Shown here piece after piece: positions 1 through 9,348 of a DNA stretch of 64,000 nt; positions within the stretch are counted from its first letter, which is position 1, and each line of letters starts with the position of its first letter. This stretch comes from Pseudocitrobacter corydidari (GTDB taxonomy: Bacteria > Pseudomonadota > Gammaproteobacteria > Enterobacterales > Enterobacteriaceae). The notes beneath the pieces were generated by a model. The model did not search any database and had not been told where the DNA came from. It worked only from the letters and a program-made list of their open reading frames with translations. The stretch covers positions 679,111 to 743,110 of the forward strand of contig NZ_CP087880.1 of NCBI RefSeq assembly GCF_021172065.1. Direction: 5' to 3'. The position numbers were made by a program, and so were the translations under genes.

Positions 1-1473
<1,473 letters not shown>

Positions 1474-1478
1474 GGTCG

Positions 1479-2378
1479 TTACTCCATCATCTTCTCAATC
1501 GGCAGCACCAGAATCGAGCTGGCACCCAGCGCTTTCAGTTTTTCCATTGTTTCCCAGAACAGGGTTTCGCTGCTTACCATGTGCATCGCCACGCGCTGTT
1601 GGTCGCCTGCCAGTGGCAGAATGGTTGGGCGTTCGGCACCCGGCAGCAGGGCGATCACTTCATCCAGACGTTCGGTTGGGGCGTGCATCATGATGTATTT
1701 CGATTCACGCGCCTGAATCACGCCCTGAATACGGGTCAGCAGGCGGTCAATCAGCTGTTGTTTGGCTTCGCTCATCTCGCCGTCGCGCTGGATGAGGCAG
1801 GCTTTGGAGCGGTAAATCACTTCCACTTCACGCAGGCCGTTGGCTTCAAGCGTTGCGCCGGTGGAGACCAGGTCACAAATCGCATCGGCGAGGCCAGCAC
1901 GCGGGGCCACTTCAACGGAACCGTTCAGCAGGCAGGATTTAAACGCGATACCTTTCTGATCGAGGTAACGTTTGAGCAGGTGCGGGTAAGAGGTGGCGAT
2001 GCGTTTGCCGTCCAGACCTGCCGGGCCGTCCCAGGCTTCATCCACGGCGGTGGCCAGCGACAGGCGGCAGCCGCCGAAATCAAGACGACGCAGGGTGTAG
2101 TAGCGAGGGTCTTCACCCTGCGCGCGGCGGCTCAGCAGCTCTTCTTCCAGCACGTTTTCGCCGATGATGCCGAGGTCAACCACGCCATCCATAATCAGCC
2201 CCGGAATATCGTCGTCACGCACGCGCAGAATATCGATAGGCATGTTCTCCGCCATCGCGATCAGGCGCTGGGTGTGGAGATTGATTTTAATGCCGCAACG
2301 GGCGAGTAATTCGCGTGAATCATCGCTCAGGCGACCTGATTTCTGCATAGCTATGCGTAAACGGCTGTTATCTAACAT
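1479..2378 (-). CDS. hisG: ATP phosphoribosyltransferase (long form)
   Basis: HisG joins ATP and PRPP, the first and feedback-inhibited step of histidine synthesis. The 299-residue protein has the length of the hexameric long form, with catalytic domains followed by a C-terminal ACT-like regulatory domain that binds histidine. Visible family segments are [11 protein letters not shown] at the N-terminus and the PRPP-binding loop [14 protein letters not shown]. The ATG at 2378 has a good ribosome site (AGAGGAAA, read on the minus strand) and follows the his attenuator, so expression depends on the supply of charged tRNA-His. Confidence 0.98.
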   Translation of the reverse strand: MLDNSRLRIAMQKSGRLSDDSRELLARCGIKINLHTQRLIAMAENMPIDILRVRDDDIPGLIMDGVVDLGIIGENVLEEELLSRRAQGEDPRYYTLRRLDFGGCRLSLATAVDEAWDGPAGLDGKRIATSYPHLLKRYLDQKGIAFKSCLLNGSVEVAPRAGLADAICDLVSTGATLEANGLREVEVIYRSKACLIQRDGEMSEAKQQLIDRLLTRIQGVIQARESKYIMMHAPTERLDEVIALLPGAERPTILPLAGDQQRVAMHMVSSETLFWETMEKLKALGASSILVLPIEKMME

Positions 2379-2411
2379 TCTGATTTCCTCTTACCCTGCT
2401 GAATTTAGTTC

Positions 2412-2446
2412 AAAAAAAAGCCCCCGGAAGAAATCTTCCGGGGGCT
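2412..2446 (-). terminator. his operon attenuator terminator
   Basis: Read on the minus strand, a perfect GC-rich stem AGCCCCCGGAAG / CTTCCGGGGGCT with a short AT loop is followed by a run of eight T. It lies between the His-rich leader peptide and hisG, exactly where the histidine attenuator terminator lies in E. coli and Salmonella. Ribosome stalling in the His codons of the leader should favour the antiterminator fold. Confidence 0.95.
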
Positions 2447-2507
2447 CTCTTGCGTTCATGCACCACTGGAAGATCTAGACGTCTCCCAGCACACATCGCC
2501 TGAAAGA

Positions 2508-2552
2508 CTAGTCAGGATGATGGTGATGGTGGTGTTTAAATTGAACGCACAT
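2508..2552 (-). CDS. hisL: his operon leader peptide
   Basis: A 14-codon ORF encodes MCVQFKHHHHHHPD and then TAG. It ends 61 bp before the attenuator terminator. The six consecutive His codons are the sensor of histidyl-tRNA. E. coli HisL is MTRVQFK followed by seven His and PD, so this version has lost one residue near the start and one His codon. The ATG at 2552 is the only in-frame start close to the His run. Confidence 0.93.
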   Translation of the reverse strand: MCVQFKHHHHHHPD

Positions 2553-2593
2553 AATTAATCTCTCGTTGAATGAGTATTCACTTGATGTCTTTT

Positions 2594-2623
2594 AACCTAG
2601 CCCACTTTCACCGTTGAAGGCAA
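2594..2623 (-). promoter_or_regulatory. his operon promoter
   Basis: On the minus strand a -35 box TTGCCT and a -10 box TAGGTT are separated by 18 bp, about 40 bp upstream of the leader ATG. The surrounding GTGAAAGTGGGCTAGG segment matches, as far as I remember it, the E. coli hisGp promoter. The boxes are assigned by eye. Confidence 0.75.
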
Positions 2624-2733
2624 GGGGTTTTTTCAATCTTTAAATCATTTCATATTCACACTATAAATTGTCAGTTACCTCAGGCTGGCGTAGCCTTATA
2701 GAAGAAGGATAGCCAGAAACCAGGAGAGCAGGC

Positions 2734-3558
2734 ATGAAAAAGGTCGCGATTGTCGGATTAGGTTGGTTGGGCATGCCGCTGGCGCTGGCGTTGACGGCGC
2801 GTGGGTGGCAGGTTACCGGCAGCAAAACGACGCAGGATGGGGTGGAAGCGGCGCGGATGTGCGGGATTGACAGCTACCCGTTACGCCTTGAGCCACAACT
2901 GGTTTGTGACGCGGAAGATTTAGACGCGCTGATGAATGTAGACGCGCTGGTGATTACCTTACCGGCGCGCCGCAGCGGCGAGGGTGAAGATTTTTATCGT
3001 CAGGCGGTGCAGGAGATTGTGGATACCGCGCTCGCCCATCATATCCCGCGCATTATTTTTACCAGTTCCACGTCGGTGTATGGAAATACGCAGGGGACGA
3101 TTAAAGAGAGTTCGCCGCGCGAGCCCGTAACGTCGAGCGGCAAGGTCCTGAAAGAGCTGGAAGATTGGCTGCATCACCTGCCGGGGACGTCCGTTGATAT
3201 TCTGCGTCTGGCGGGGCTGGTGGGGCCGGGGCGTCATCCGGGCCGATTCTTTGCCGGGAAATCCGCGCCGGACGGCCAGCATGGCGTGAATCTGGTGCAT
3301 CTGGAGGATGTGATTTCTGCGATTACGCTGTTATTGCAGGCTCCGAAAGGCGGACATATCTATAATATATGTGCGCCCCTTCATCCGGCCCGCGAAATTT
3401 TTTATCCGCAAATGGCGCGCGAGCTGGGTCTGGAGACGCCGGTGTTTTCGCAGCATGCGGGCAGCGGCACGGGCAAACTTATTGATGGCAACCGTATTTG
3501 CCATGAGCTGGGTTTCGAATACCAGCATCCTGATCCGCTGTTAATGCCGATGGAATAA
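2734..3558 (+). CDS. yeeZ: NAD(P)-dependent epimerase/reductase-like protein YeeZ
   Basis: This is a 274-residue Rossmann-fold protein of the extended/atypical SDR family, the same length as E. coli YeeZ. The dinucleotide-binding glycine motif VGLGWLG is at residues 7-13, and TSSTSVYG resembles the SDR active-site serine segment. The substrate is not established. It is divergent from the his operon, as in E. coli, but the yefM-yoeB toxin-antitoxin pair found between them in K-12 is absent. Start: ATG at 2734 with AGGAG 6 bp upstream. yeeY follows after 37 bp and is probably co-transcribed. Confidence 0.93.
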   Translation: MKKVAIVGLGWLGMPLALALTARGWQVTGSKTTQDGVEAARMCGIDSYPLRLEPQLVCDAEDLDALMNVDALVITLPARRSGEGEDFYRQAVQEIVDTALAHHIPRIIFTSSTSVYGNTQGTIKESSPREPVTSSGKVLKELEDWLHHLPGTSVDILRLAGLVGPGRHPGRFFAGKSAPDGQHGVNLVHLEDVISAITLLLQAPKGGHIYNICAPLHPAREIFYPQMARELGLETPVFSQHAGSGTGKLIDGNRICHELGFEYQHPDPLLMPME

Positions 3559-3595
3559 CCCGCCTCGGCGTTCAGCCTGATGCAAGGGGACGACC

Positions 3596-4513
3596 ATGAA
3601 GCCTTTGCTCGATGTGCTGATTATTCTTGATGCATTAGATAAAGAAGGGAGCTTTGCCGCGGCGTCGGCAAAGCTCTACAAAACCCCGTCAGCCCTCAGT
3701 TACACCGTTCATAAGCTGGAAAGTGACCTCAATATTCAACTTCTCGACCGTAGCGGCCACCGGGCGACATTCACCCGTACCGGGCAGATGCTGCTGGAAA
3801 AGGGCAGGGAAGTGCTGCACACGGTGCGCGAGCTGGAGCAGCAGGCGGTGAAATTGCATGAAGGGTGGGAAAATGAACTGGTGATTGGCGTGGATGATAC
3901 ATTTCCTTTTTCACTGCTGGCGCCATTAATTGAAACCTTTTATCAACATCACAGCGTTACCCGGCTGAAATTTATTAATGGCGTGCTGGGTGGTTCATGG
4001 CAGGCATTAATTCAGGGCAACGCAGATATTATTGTCGGCGCATTACGTGAACCGCCTCCGCTAAGTGGCTTTGGTTTCCTGCCGCTTGGCCAACTGGAGC
4101 AGATTTTTGTGGTAGCGGCGCATCATCCTCTGGCGCAAATGCCAGAGCCTTTATCACGTCGAACGATCAAGCGTTTTCGCGCGATTGTTGTCGGGGATAA
4201 CACCTCGCCAGAATGCGCCACATTTCAGCAACTTCTTGATGATCAACAAGCGATTACGGTCTTCGATTTCAAAACGAAACTTGAATTACAAATCAGTGGG
4301 TTAGGGTGTGGTTATGTGCCCCGGTATCTCGCTCAACGCTTCCTCGAAAGTGGAGCGCTGGTTGAAAAATCCGTGGTCGCCCATATCCCCTTTGAACCGG
4401 TCTGGATTGGCTGGAATGAACAGACTTCCGGGCTCGCCAGTGCATGGTGGCGGGATGCTGTTTTAGCAAATAGTGCTATAGCTGCGGTCTATAATTCGAC
4501 CGCTGCTGAATAA
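3596..4513 (+). CDS. yeeY: LysR-family transcriptional regulator YeeY
   Basis: A 305-residue LysR regulator with an N-terminal winged helix-turn-helix (about residues 5-65, with GSFAAASAKLYKTPSALSYT) and a C-terminal periplasmic-binding-like effector domain (about 90-295). Its position, downstream of yeeZ and upstream of plaP, is the E. coli YeeY position. The target genes and the effector are unknown; the neighbouring plaP is a plausible target by location only. The ATG at 3596 is preceded by AAGGGGA. A strong terminator follows about 100 bp downstream. Confidence 0.92.
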   Translation: MKPLLDVLIILDALDKEGSFAAASAKLYKTPSALSYTVHKLESDLNIQLLDRSGHRATFTRTGQMLLEKGREVLHTVRELEQQAVKLHEGWENELVIGVDDTFPFSLLAPLIETFYQHHSVTRLKFINGVLGGSWQALIQGNADIIVGALREPPPLSGFGFLPLGQLEQIFVVAAHHPLAQMPEPLSRRTIKRFRAIVVGDNTSPECATFQQLLDDQQAITVFDFKTKLELQISGLGCGYVPRYLAQRFLESGALVEKSVVAHIPFEPVWIGWNEQTSGLASAWWRDAVLANSAIAAVYNSTAAE

Positions 4514-4611
4514 TCAATCGGTTAGATAGCGAAGTTAGCCGATCGGCTTCACATTCTCTTGTATTTTTATGTCAATTTGATGCAGAATGTGCCGCTTGCA
4601 AAATATGAGAC

Positions 4612-4647
4612 TAACCGACGTTTTAATACGCGTCGGTTATTTTTTTG
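4612..4647 (+). terminator. Terminator after yeeY
   Basis: Inverted repeat TAACCGACG / CGTCGGTTA with a 10-nt loop, followed by ATTTTTTT. It should end the yeeZ-yeeY transcript before plaP. Confidence 0.85.
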
Positions 4648-4795
4648 CATCAAACAAATCATTCAATAAAAGAGGCCGGGCTTCGTACCGGATAGATACT
4701 TACTTAAAAAACGACAGTTGTTGTCGCTGAGGAAATCAAAAAAATGGGGCAATTTTTTGTTTTTGCGACGGTTTTCACCCGTAAGGAGAATAACC

Positions 4796-6154
4796 ATGTC
4801 GCATAACGCTACTCCAAACACCTCTCGCGTGGAATTACGTAAAACCCTTACGCTGATTCCGGTTGTCATGATGGGCCTTGCCTATATGCAGCCAATGACG
4901 CTGTTTGATACGTTCGGTATCGTATCTGGTCTGACAGACGGTCATGTGCCGACTGCCTACGGCTTTGCACTGGTGGCGATTCTGTTCACCGCGCTGAGCT
5001 ATGGCAAGCTGGTACGTCGCTACCCGTCTGCGGGTTCTGCCTATACTTACGCCCAGAAATCCATCAGCCCGACCGTAGGCTTTATGGTGGGCTGGTCGTC
5101 GCTGCTCGACTATCTGTTCGCGCCGATGATCAACATCCTGCTGGCTAAAATCTATTTTGAAGCCCTGGTGCCGTCTATCCCGTCGTGGGTATTCGTGATT
5201 GCGCTGGTGGCCTTCATGACTGCCTTCAACCTGCGCAGCATTAAATCTGTCGCCAACTTCAACACCGTTATCGTGGTGTTCCAGGTGGTGCTGATTGCCG
5301 TTATCCTGAGCATGATCATTTATGGTCTGTTCCATGGTGAAGGCGCGGGTACGCTGACCAGCACGCGTCCGTTCTGGTCTGGCGATGCGCACGTAATCCC
5401 GATGATTACCGGGGCAACGATCCTGTGCTTCTCGTTTACCGGCTTTGACGGCATCAGCAACCTGTCTGAAGAGACGAAAGATGCTGAGCGTGTGATTCCG
5501 CGTGCAATTTTCCTGACTGCGTTGATCGGTGGCCTGATCTTCATCTTCTCCACCTATTTCCTGCAGCTTTACTTCCCGGATATCTCTCGCTTTAAAGATC
5601 CGGATGCGTCACAGCCTGAAATCATGCTGTACGTAGCAGGTAAAGCGTTCCAGGTTGGCGCGCTGATCTTCTCCACCATTACCGTACTGGCATCCGGTAT
5701 GGCGGCGCACGCAGGTGTTGCGCGTCTGATGTACGTTATGGGTCGTGACGGCGTGTTCCCGAAAAGCTTCTTCGGTTATGTACACCCGAAATGGCGTACT
5801 CCGGCGATGAACATCATCCTGGTGGGCGCGATTGCGCTGCTGGCAATCAACTTTGACCTGGTCATGGCAACGGCGCTGATTAACTTTGGTGCGCTGGTGG
5901 CGTTCACCTTCGTGAACCTGTCCGTGATTTCACAGTTCTGGATCCGCGAGAAGCGTAACAAAACGCTGAAAGACCACTTCCAGTATCTGTTCCTGCCAAT
6001 CTGTGGTGCGCTGACCGTTGGTGCGCTGTGGGTTAACCTGGAAGAGAGCTCAATGGTTCTGGGTCTGATTTGGGCGGCTATCGGCCTGATCTACCTGGCA
6101 TGCGTGACCAAAAGCTTCCGCAACCCGGTTCCGCAGTACGAAGACGTCGCGTAA
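4796..6154 (+). CDS. plaP: Putrescine importer PlaP (APC family)
   Basis: PlaP (formerly YeeF) is a proton-driven inner-membrane putrescine importer of the amino acid-polyamine-organocation superfamily; in E. coli it supports putrescine-dependent surface motility. The 452-residue product is very close to the E. coli protein as I know it and has about 12 hydrophobic segments. The conserved N-terminal [17 protein letters not shown] and [16 protein letters not shown] segments are visible. I chose the ATG at 4796, which has AAGGAG 8 bp upstream and gives [17 protein letters not shown] as in E. coli. An upstream in-frame extension to 4718 lacks such support. Confidence 0.95.
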   Translation: MSHNATPNTSRVELRKTLTLIPVVMMGLAYMQPMTLFDTFGIVSGLTDGHVPTAYGFALVAILFTALSYGKLVRRYPSAGSAYTYAQKSISPTVGFMVGWSSLLDYLFAPMINILLAKIYFEALVPSIPSWVFVIALVAFMTAFNLRSIKSVANFNTVIVVFQVVLIAVILSMIIYGLFHGEGAGTLTSTRPFWSGDAHVIPMITGATILCFSFTGFDGISNLSEETKDAERVIPRAIFLTALIGGLIFIFSTYFLQLYFPDISRFKDPDASQPEIMLYVAGKAFQVGALIFSTITVLASGMAAHAGVARLMYVMGRDGVFPKSFFGYVHPKWRTPAMNIILVGAIALLAINFDLVMATALINFGALVAFTFVNLSVISQFWIREKRNKTLKDHFQYLFLPICGALTVGALWVNLEESSMVLGLIWAAIGLIYLACVTKSFRNPVPQYEDVA

Positions 6155-6170
6155 TCTTTTAAGATTCGCT

Positions 6171-6205
6171 AAAAAACCGGAGGCCAAATGCCTCCGGTTT
6201 TTTTA
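6171..6205 (+). terminator. Terminator after plaP
   Basis: Perfect stem AACCGGAGGC / GCCTCCGGTT with a 5-nt loop, A-rich before and seven T after the stem. It is a classic rho-independent terminator and may work in both directions. Confidence 0.95.
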
Positions 6206-6342
6206 TGCCTTAATTTCACGTGGTTTCTAAAAATAATCGATAAATAACCAAACGGAATATCATAGAGGTTTTGGTTATTGGTTCCTGGCAGGTGTGGCTG
6301 GAATAATTTACGCACTGATATTTTCCAGGTTGATTAATTTTT

Positions 6343-7398
6343 ATGTTGCAGATGATCGTGAGCGGAATAATTTGTGGCGCGTTGCTGGGGTTTGTGATGC
6401 AGCGTGGTCGCTTCTGCCTGACCGGCGGTTTCCGCGATATGTATATCGCGAAAAACAATCGCATGTTTTATGCCTTACTGATCGCTATTTCGGTACAAAG
6501 CCTTGGCGTCTTCGCGCTGATTCAAACCGGGCTGGTGCAGTATGATGCGGGCGCGTTCCCGTGGCTCGGCACCGTGGTGGGCGGTTTTGTCTTTGGTATT
6601 GGTATCGTCTATGCGGGCGGCTGTGCGACCGGGACCTGGTATCGCGCCGGGGAAGGGCTGATTGGCAGCTGGATTGCGCTGGTTACCTATATGGTGATGA
6701 GCGCGGTAATGCGCTCGCCGCACGCAGCCGGGCTGAACGCGTTTCTGGGGCAGCACACCACTGCGCACAACGGCATTGCGGAAACCCTGAATATCTCCGT
6801 CTGGCCGCTGATTGCCGTGCTGCTGATTGCTACTCTCTGGCTGGTTAGTAAAGAACTGCGCAAACCGAAGCTGAAAGTAGCTTCACTGCCGCCGCGCCGT
6901 ACGGGGCTGGCGCATCTGTTGTTTGAAAAACGCTGGCATCCCTTCGTTACCGCCGTGTTGATTGGCCTAATCGCGCTGCTGGCATGGCCGCTGAGCGAAG
7001 CCACCGGGCGTATGTTTGGTTTAGGCATCACCTCGCCGACCGCCAACATTCTGCAATTCCTCGTTTCTGGCGAAAGTAAATACGTTAACTGGGGCGTCTT
7101 CCTGGTGCTGGGTATTTTCCTCGGCTCCTTTATCGCAGCCAAAGGCAGCCGCGAGTTCCGCGTGCGTGCCGCCGATGCCAGCACCACATTGCGCAGTGCC
7201 TCCGGTGGCGTGCTGATGGGCTTCGGCGCCAGCATTGCAGGCGGTTGCTCGATCGGTAACGGACTGGTGATGACCGCGATGATGACCTGGCAGGGCTGGA
7301 TTGGCCTGGTATTTATGATCCTCGGCGTGTGGACCGCGTCGTGGATGTTGTATGTGCGTCCGCAGCGTAAAGCGAAGCTGAAAACCGCTACGGCATAA
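6343..7398 (+). CDS. tsuA: Thiosulfate transporter TsuA (YeeE)
   Basis: TsuA/YeeE is an inner-membrane channel-like transporter that takes up thiosulfate through a chain of conserved cysteines, feeding cysteine synthesis. This 351-residue, highly hydrophobic protein has the two family repeats, each with a conserved Cys: GRFCLTGGFRD near residue 25, GGCATGTWYR near residue 90 and GGCSIGNG near residue 305. It matches E. coli YeeE in length and order. The tsuB gene starts 14 bp downstream, and the two work together. The ATG at 6343 has only a weak ribosome site upstream. Confidence 0.94.
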   Translation: MLQMIVSGIICGALLGFVMQRGRFCLTGGFRDMYIAKNNRMFYALLIAISVQSLGVFALIQTGLVQYDAGAFPWLGTVVGGFVFGIGIVYAGGCATGTWYRAGEGLIGSWIALVTYMVMSAVMRSPHAAGLNAFLGQHTTAHNGIAETLNISVWPLIAVLLIATLWLVSKELRKPKLKVASLPPRRTGLAHLLFEKRWHPFVTAVLIGLIALLAWPLSEATGRMFGLGITSPTANILQFLVSGESKYVNWGVFLVLGIFLGSFIAAKGSREFRVRAADASTTLRSASGGVLMGFGASIAGGCSIGNGLVMTAMMTWQGWIGLVFMILGVWTASWMLYVRPQRKAKLKTATA

Positions 7399-7412
7399 CA
7401 GGAGTAAAAAAG

Positions 7413-7640
7413 ATGACGGTAAAAAAACTCGATGTGGTCACCCAGGTGTGCCCGTTCCCACTGATCGAAGCAAAAGCAGCAATGGCCGAAATGGCCAGCG
7501 GCGACCAGTTGGTGATTGAATTCGACTGCACCCAGGCGACGGAAGCGATTCCTCAGTGGGCGGCGGAAGAGGGGCACACCGTGACTGATTTCCAGCAGGC
7601 GGGCGACGCTGCCTGGAGCATCACGGTACAGAAAGCCTGA
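7413..7640 (+). CDS. tsuB: TusA-family sulfurtransferase TsuB (YeeD)
   Basis: A 75-residue TusA-like protein with the catalytic cysteine in the motif VCPFPLIEAK (Cys 13). In the TsuA-TsuB system this cytoplasmic protein receives thiosulfate sulfur and is needed for thiosulfate import. It has the length of E. coli YeeD and lies 14 bp after tsuA, with AGGAG before its ATG. The pair forms a two-gene operon. Confidence 0.94.
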   Translation: MTVKKLDVVTQVCPFPLIEAKAAMAEMASGDQLVIEFDCTQATEAIPQWAAEEGHTVTDFQQAGDAAWSITVQKA

Positions 7641-7647
7641 TAGCGTG

Positions 7648-7667
7648 CGCCCCGCAAGTGCGGGGCG
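7648..7667. terminator. Hairpin between convergent genes
   Basis: Perfect 8-bp stem CGCCCCGC / GCGGGGCG with loop AAGT between the tsuB stop and the end of the minus-strand operon. No clear T run follows on either strand, so intrinsic termination is possible rather than certain. Confidence 0.5.
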
Positions 7668-7669
7668 TA

Positions 7670-8086
7670 TTACCTTGCGACCAATACAACTACCCAGATA
7701 AGCCACAGAATACCGGTAAGTAACATCGTCAATTTATATTGTTTTAAGGCCCCTGACTGACGTTGTGCAAAAGTCAGCGTTTTAAGCTTTTTGCGCCGCC
7801 AGATAAAGAAAAGCGCGTCTCCTGCTATAGGGTTATTCTTTTCGTCAATCGCGCGAAAATACCGGCTATCCAGCCAAAGTCGCCAACATCCATACCAGAT
7901 CAGCCCGCAAAAAAATGCCATTAACCCGATGAGTACGCGAGGGTAAAAGCATGGTCTCGACAGCAGTATCCACAGCACGGGCGGAATTGAAAAAAACATG
8001 AAAAAACGCGAACTCTCAAGCGTGTATTGTACTAGCTGACGTTGCAACAACGCCTCGCTGTTTAGTTGATTATCTCTGTTTTCCAT
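7670..8086 (-). CDS. Small membrane protein of unknown function, last gene of the ynb-like operon
   Basis: A 138-residue protein with three likely membrane helices: around residues 28-43, 50-72 and a C-terminal one ending in WVVVLVAR. Between helices 2 and 3 is a basic segment, RRKKLKTLTFAQRQ. I do not recognise a family. Its start overlaps the 3' end of the ynbD-like gene by 25 bp, so it is probably the last gene of the same operon. It may help the phospholipid-related enzymes encoded upstream, but nothing in the sequence proves this. Confidence 0.7.
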   Translation of the reverse strand: MENRDNQLNSEALLQRQLVQYTLESSRFFMFFSIPPVLWILLSRPCFYPRVLIGLMAFFCGLIWYGCWRLWLDSRYFRAIDEKNNPIAGDALFFIWRRKKLKTLTFAQRQSGALKQYKLTMLLTGILWLIWVVVLVAR

Positions 8087-9348
8087 CTTTGCAGGAGTTC
8101 TCGGTGTTCAGGTGTAAAAACAACCTCCGGCCTGGCCTGTTGAATCATTGCCACGGCATCCGAAGGTGTGAGTTGTGAATTTCGGTAAATCAGCCAGGCT
8201 GCCGTGACCAGCGCGCTACGTGATAAACCCAGAGCGCAATGGACCAGCACGCTGTCATGTTCCGTTCGCAGTCGTTCCAGTTCGGTTACTGCGCGGCGCA
8301 ACTGGGTGATTTCCGGATTAACTAAATCCAGCATCGGTACGCAATAATAAGCCTTGCCGTGAGTTGCATGGAAGCGAGGGAATTCACTGGTAAGATCGAG
8401 CACGGCATGTTGAGTGGGTAATACACGCGGATAGACGGAAATAGACACCCCTTCACTAACCGGGCTGATCGGGGGTAACGTGCGCGTGTACAGCCGCATT
8501 GATATCCACATACCCGTGCGCCAGGGCAGTAATAACCACCATGCCGCAGGTGCAATCCGTCCTTGTTCATTTTTCTGTAGCGCGTTCACGCCAGCTACAC
8601 CGTAAGCTAAGGTTACGATAAGCAAGGCGAGTGTAGGCCACCAAAACCAGGGCGTGATGAGCGTCGCGGAAAGTGTGGCGAACATGGCGCTAAAATAGCG
8701 CAAGCTTAGTTGCATTCCTTTCCCGGTTGCTAATTTCCCATGCCAGTTACCCTTCTCGGGAATAAGCCAGTCTATGAACAACCCCGTGGCGAATCCCGTG
8801 AGGACATCAATAACGTGATGTTGCCAGGTTGTCAGAACCGAAACTGCAATCAGCAAAAACCAGCTGGTATTCAGCGGTTGCCATCGATCAGGTAAATGTC
8901 GCGAGAAATGACGCCATAGCAACCAACACAGAATAATGTGCAAAGAAGGTGATTGGTTATAAGGCAGGTCGAAGTGTTCAAGCTGAGCAAATAACCAACC
9001 TGCAAGGCCGGTTATCTCTGGTCGGGTAAAGGTAAACTGCAAAGGAAACAGCAGGAAACCTGCGCAGGCTATCAGCGAAGCCAGCAGCAACTGGCAAACC
9101 AGCCGTCGTTGTTCATGGCGTGACGTGCAAACAAACAATGATAGACCGTACAGGAGATCCAGACTCCAGTAAGGCAGGATGGTCAGCGGTAAGAAAGGGA
9201 TATTCTGTTCCCAGCGAAAGACAACACTCCCAACGTCGCTTCGCCCGGCAGTAAACTGATTCACCTGTCCATAGGTTAAGAAAAAAAAGGGGGCCAGCAC
9301 TATTAGCCAGCCCATTCCTTGCCTGAAGAGGGTAAGTCGGGTGGTCAT
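8062..9348 (-). CDS. ynbD: PAP2 / dual-specificity phosphatase fusion membrane protein (YnbD-like)
   Basis: A 428-residue protein with two parts. The N-terminal ~270 residues form a multi-helix PAP2-type membrane domain with NQSPSLH (equivalent of the PSGH motif) and TTWQHHVIDVL (equivalent of SRxxxxxHxxxD). The C-terminal part is a dual-specificity/tyrosine phosphatase domain with the P-loop VHCALGLSRSAL, the CxxxxxR signature. E. coli YnbD has the same fusion. The ATG at 9348 overlaps the ynbC-like stop as ATGA; a longer in-frame start at 9390 is less likely. It is probably a lipid phosphate or phosphoinositide-like phosphatase; the substrate is unknown. Confidence 0.87.
   Translation of the reverse strand: MTTRLTLFRQGMGWLIVLAPFFFLTYGQVNQFTAGRSDVGSVVFRWEQNIPFLPLTILPYWSLDLLYGLSLFVCTSRHEQRRLVCQLLLASLIACAGFLLFPLQFTFTRPEITGLAGWLFAQLEHFDLPYNQSPSLHIILCWLLWRHFSRHLPDRWQPLNTSWFLLIAVSVLTTWQHHVIDVLTGFATGLFIDWLIPEKGNWHGKLATGKGMQLSLRYFSAMFATLSATLITPWFWWPTLALLIVTLAYGVAGVNALQKNEQGRIAPAAWWLLLPWRTGMWISMRLYTRTLPPISPVSEGVSISVYPRVLPTQHAVLDLTSEFPRFHATHGKAYYCVPMLDLVNPEITQLRRAVTELERLRTEHDSVLVHCALGLSRSALVTAAWLIYRNSQLTPSDAVAMIQQARPEVVFTPEHRELLQRWKTEIIN

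Noticed and set aside
2508..2552. Short tandem CAC/CAT repeat as a microsatellite
   Set aside because: It is the His-codon run of the his leader peptide in its expected place before the attenuator.
4663..4869. Minus-strand frame of 68 codons overlapping the plaP start
   Set aside because: It covers the plaP promoter and start region in antisense and lacks a ribosome site.
6216..6464. Minus-strand frame of 82 codons between plaP and tsuA
   Set aside because: It runs antisense into tsuA and shows no motif; the gap is better explained as the tsuA promoter region.
6687..7706. Minus-strand frame of 339 codons opposite tsuA and tsuB
   Set aside because: Antisense to two well-recognised genes; composition not protein-like and no start signal.
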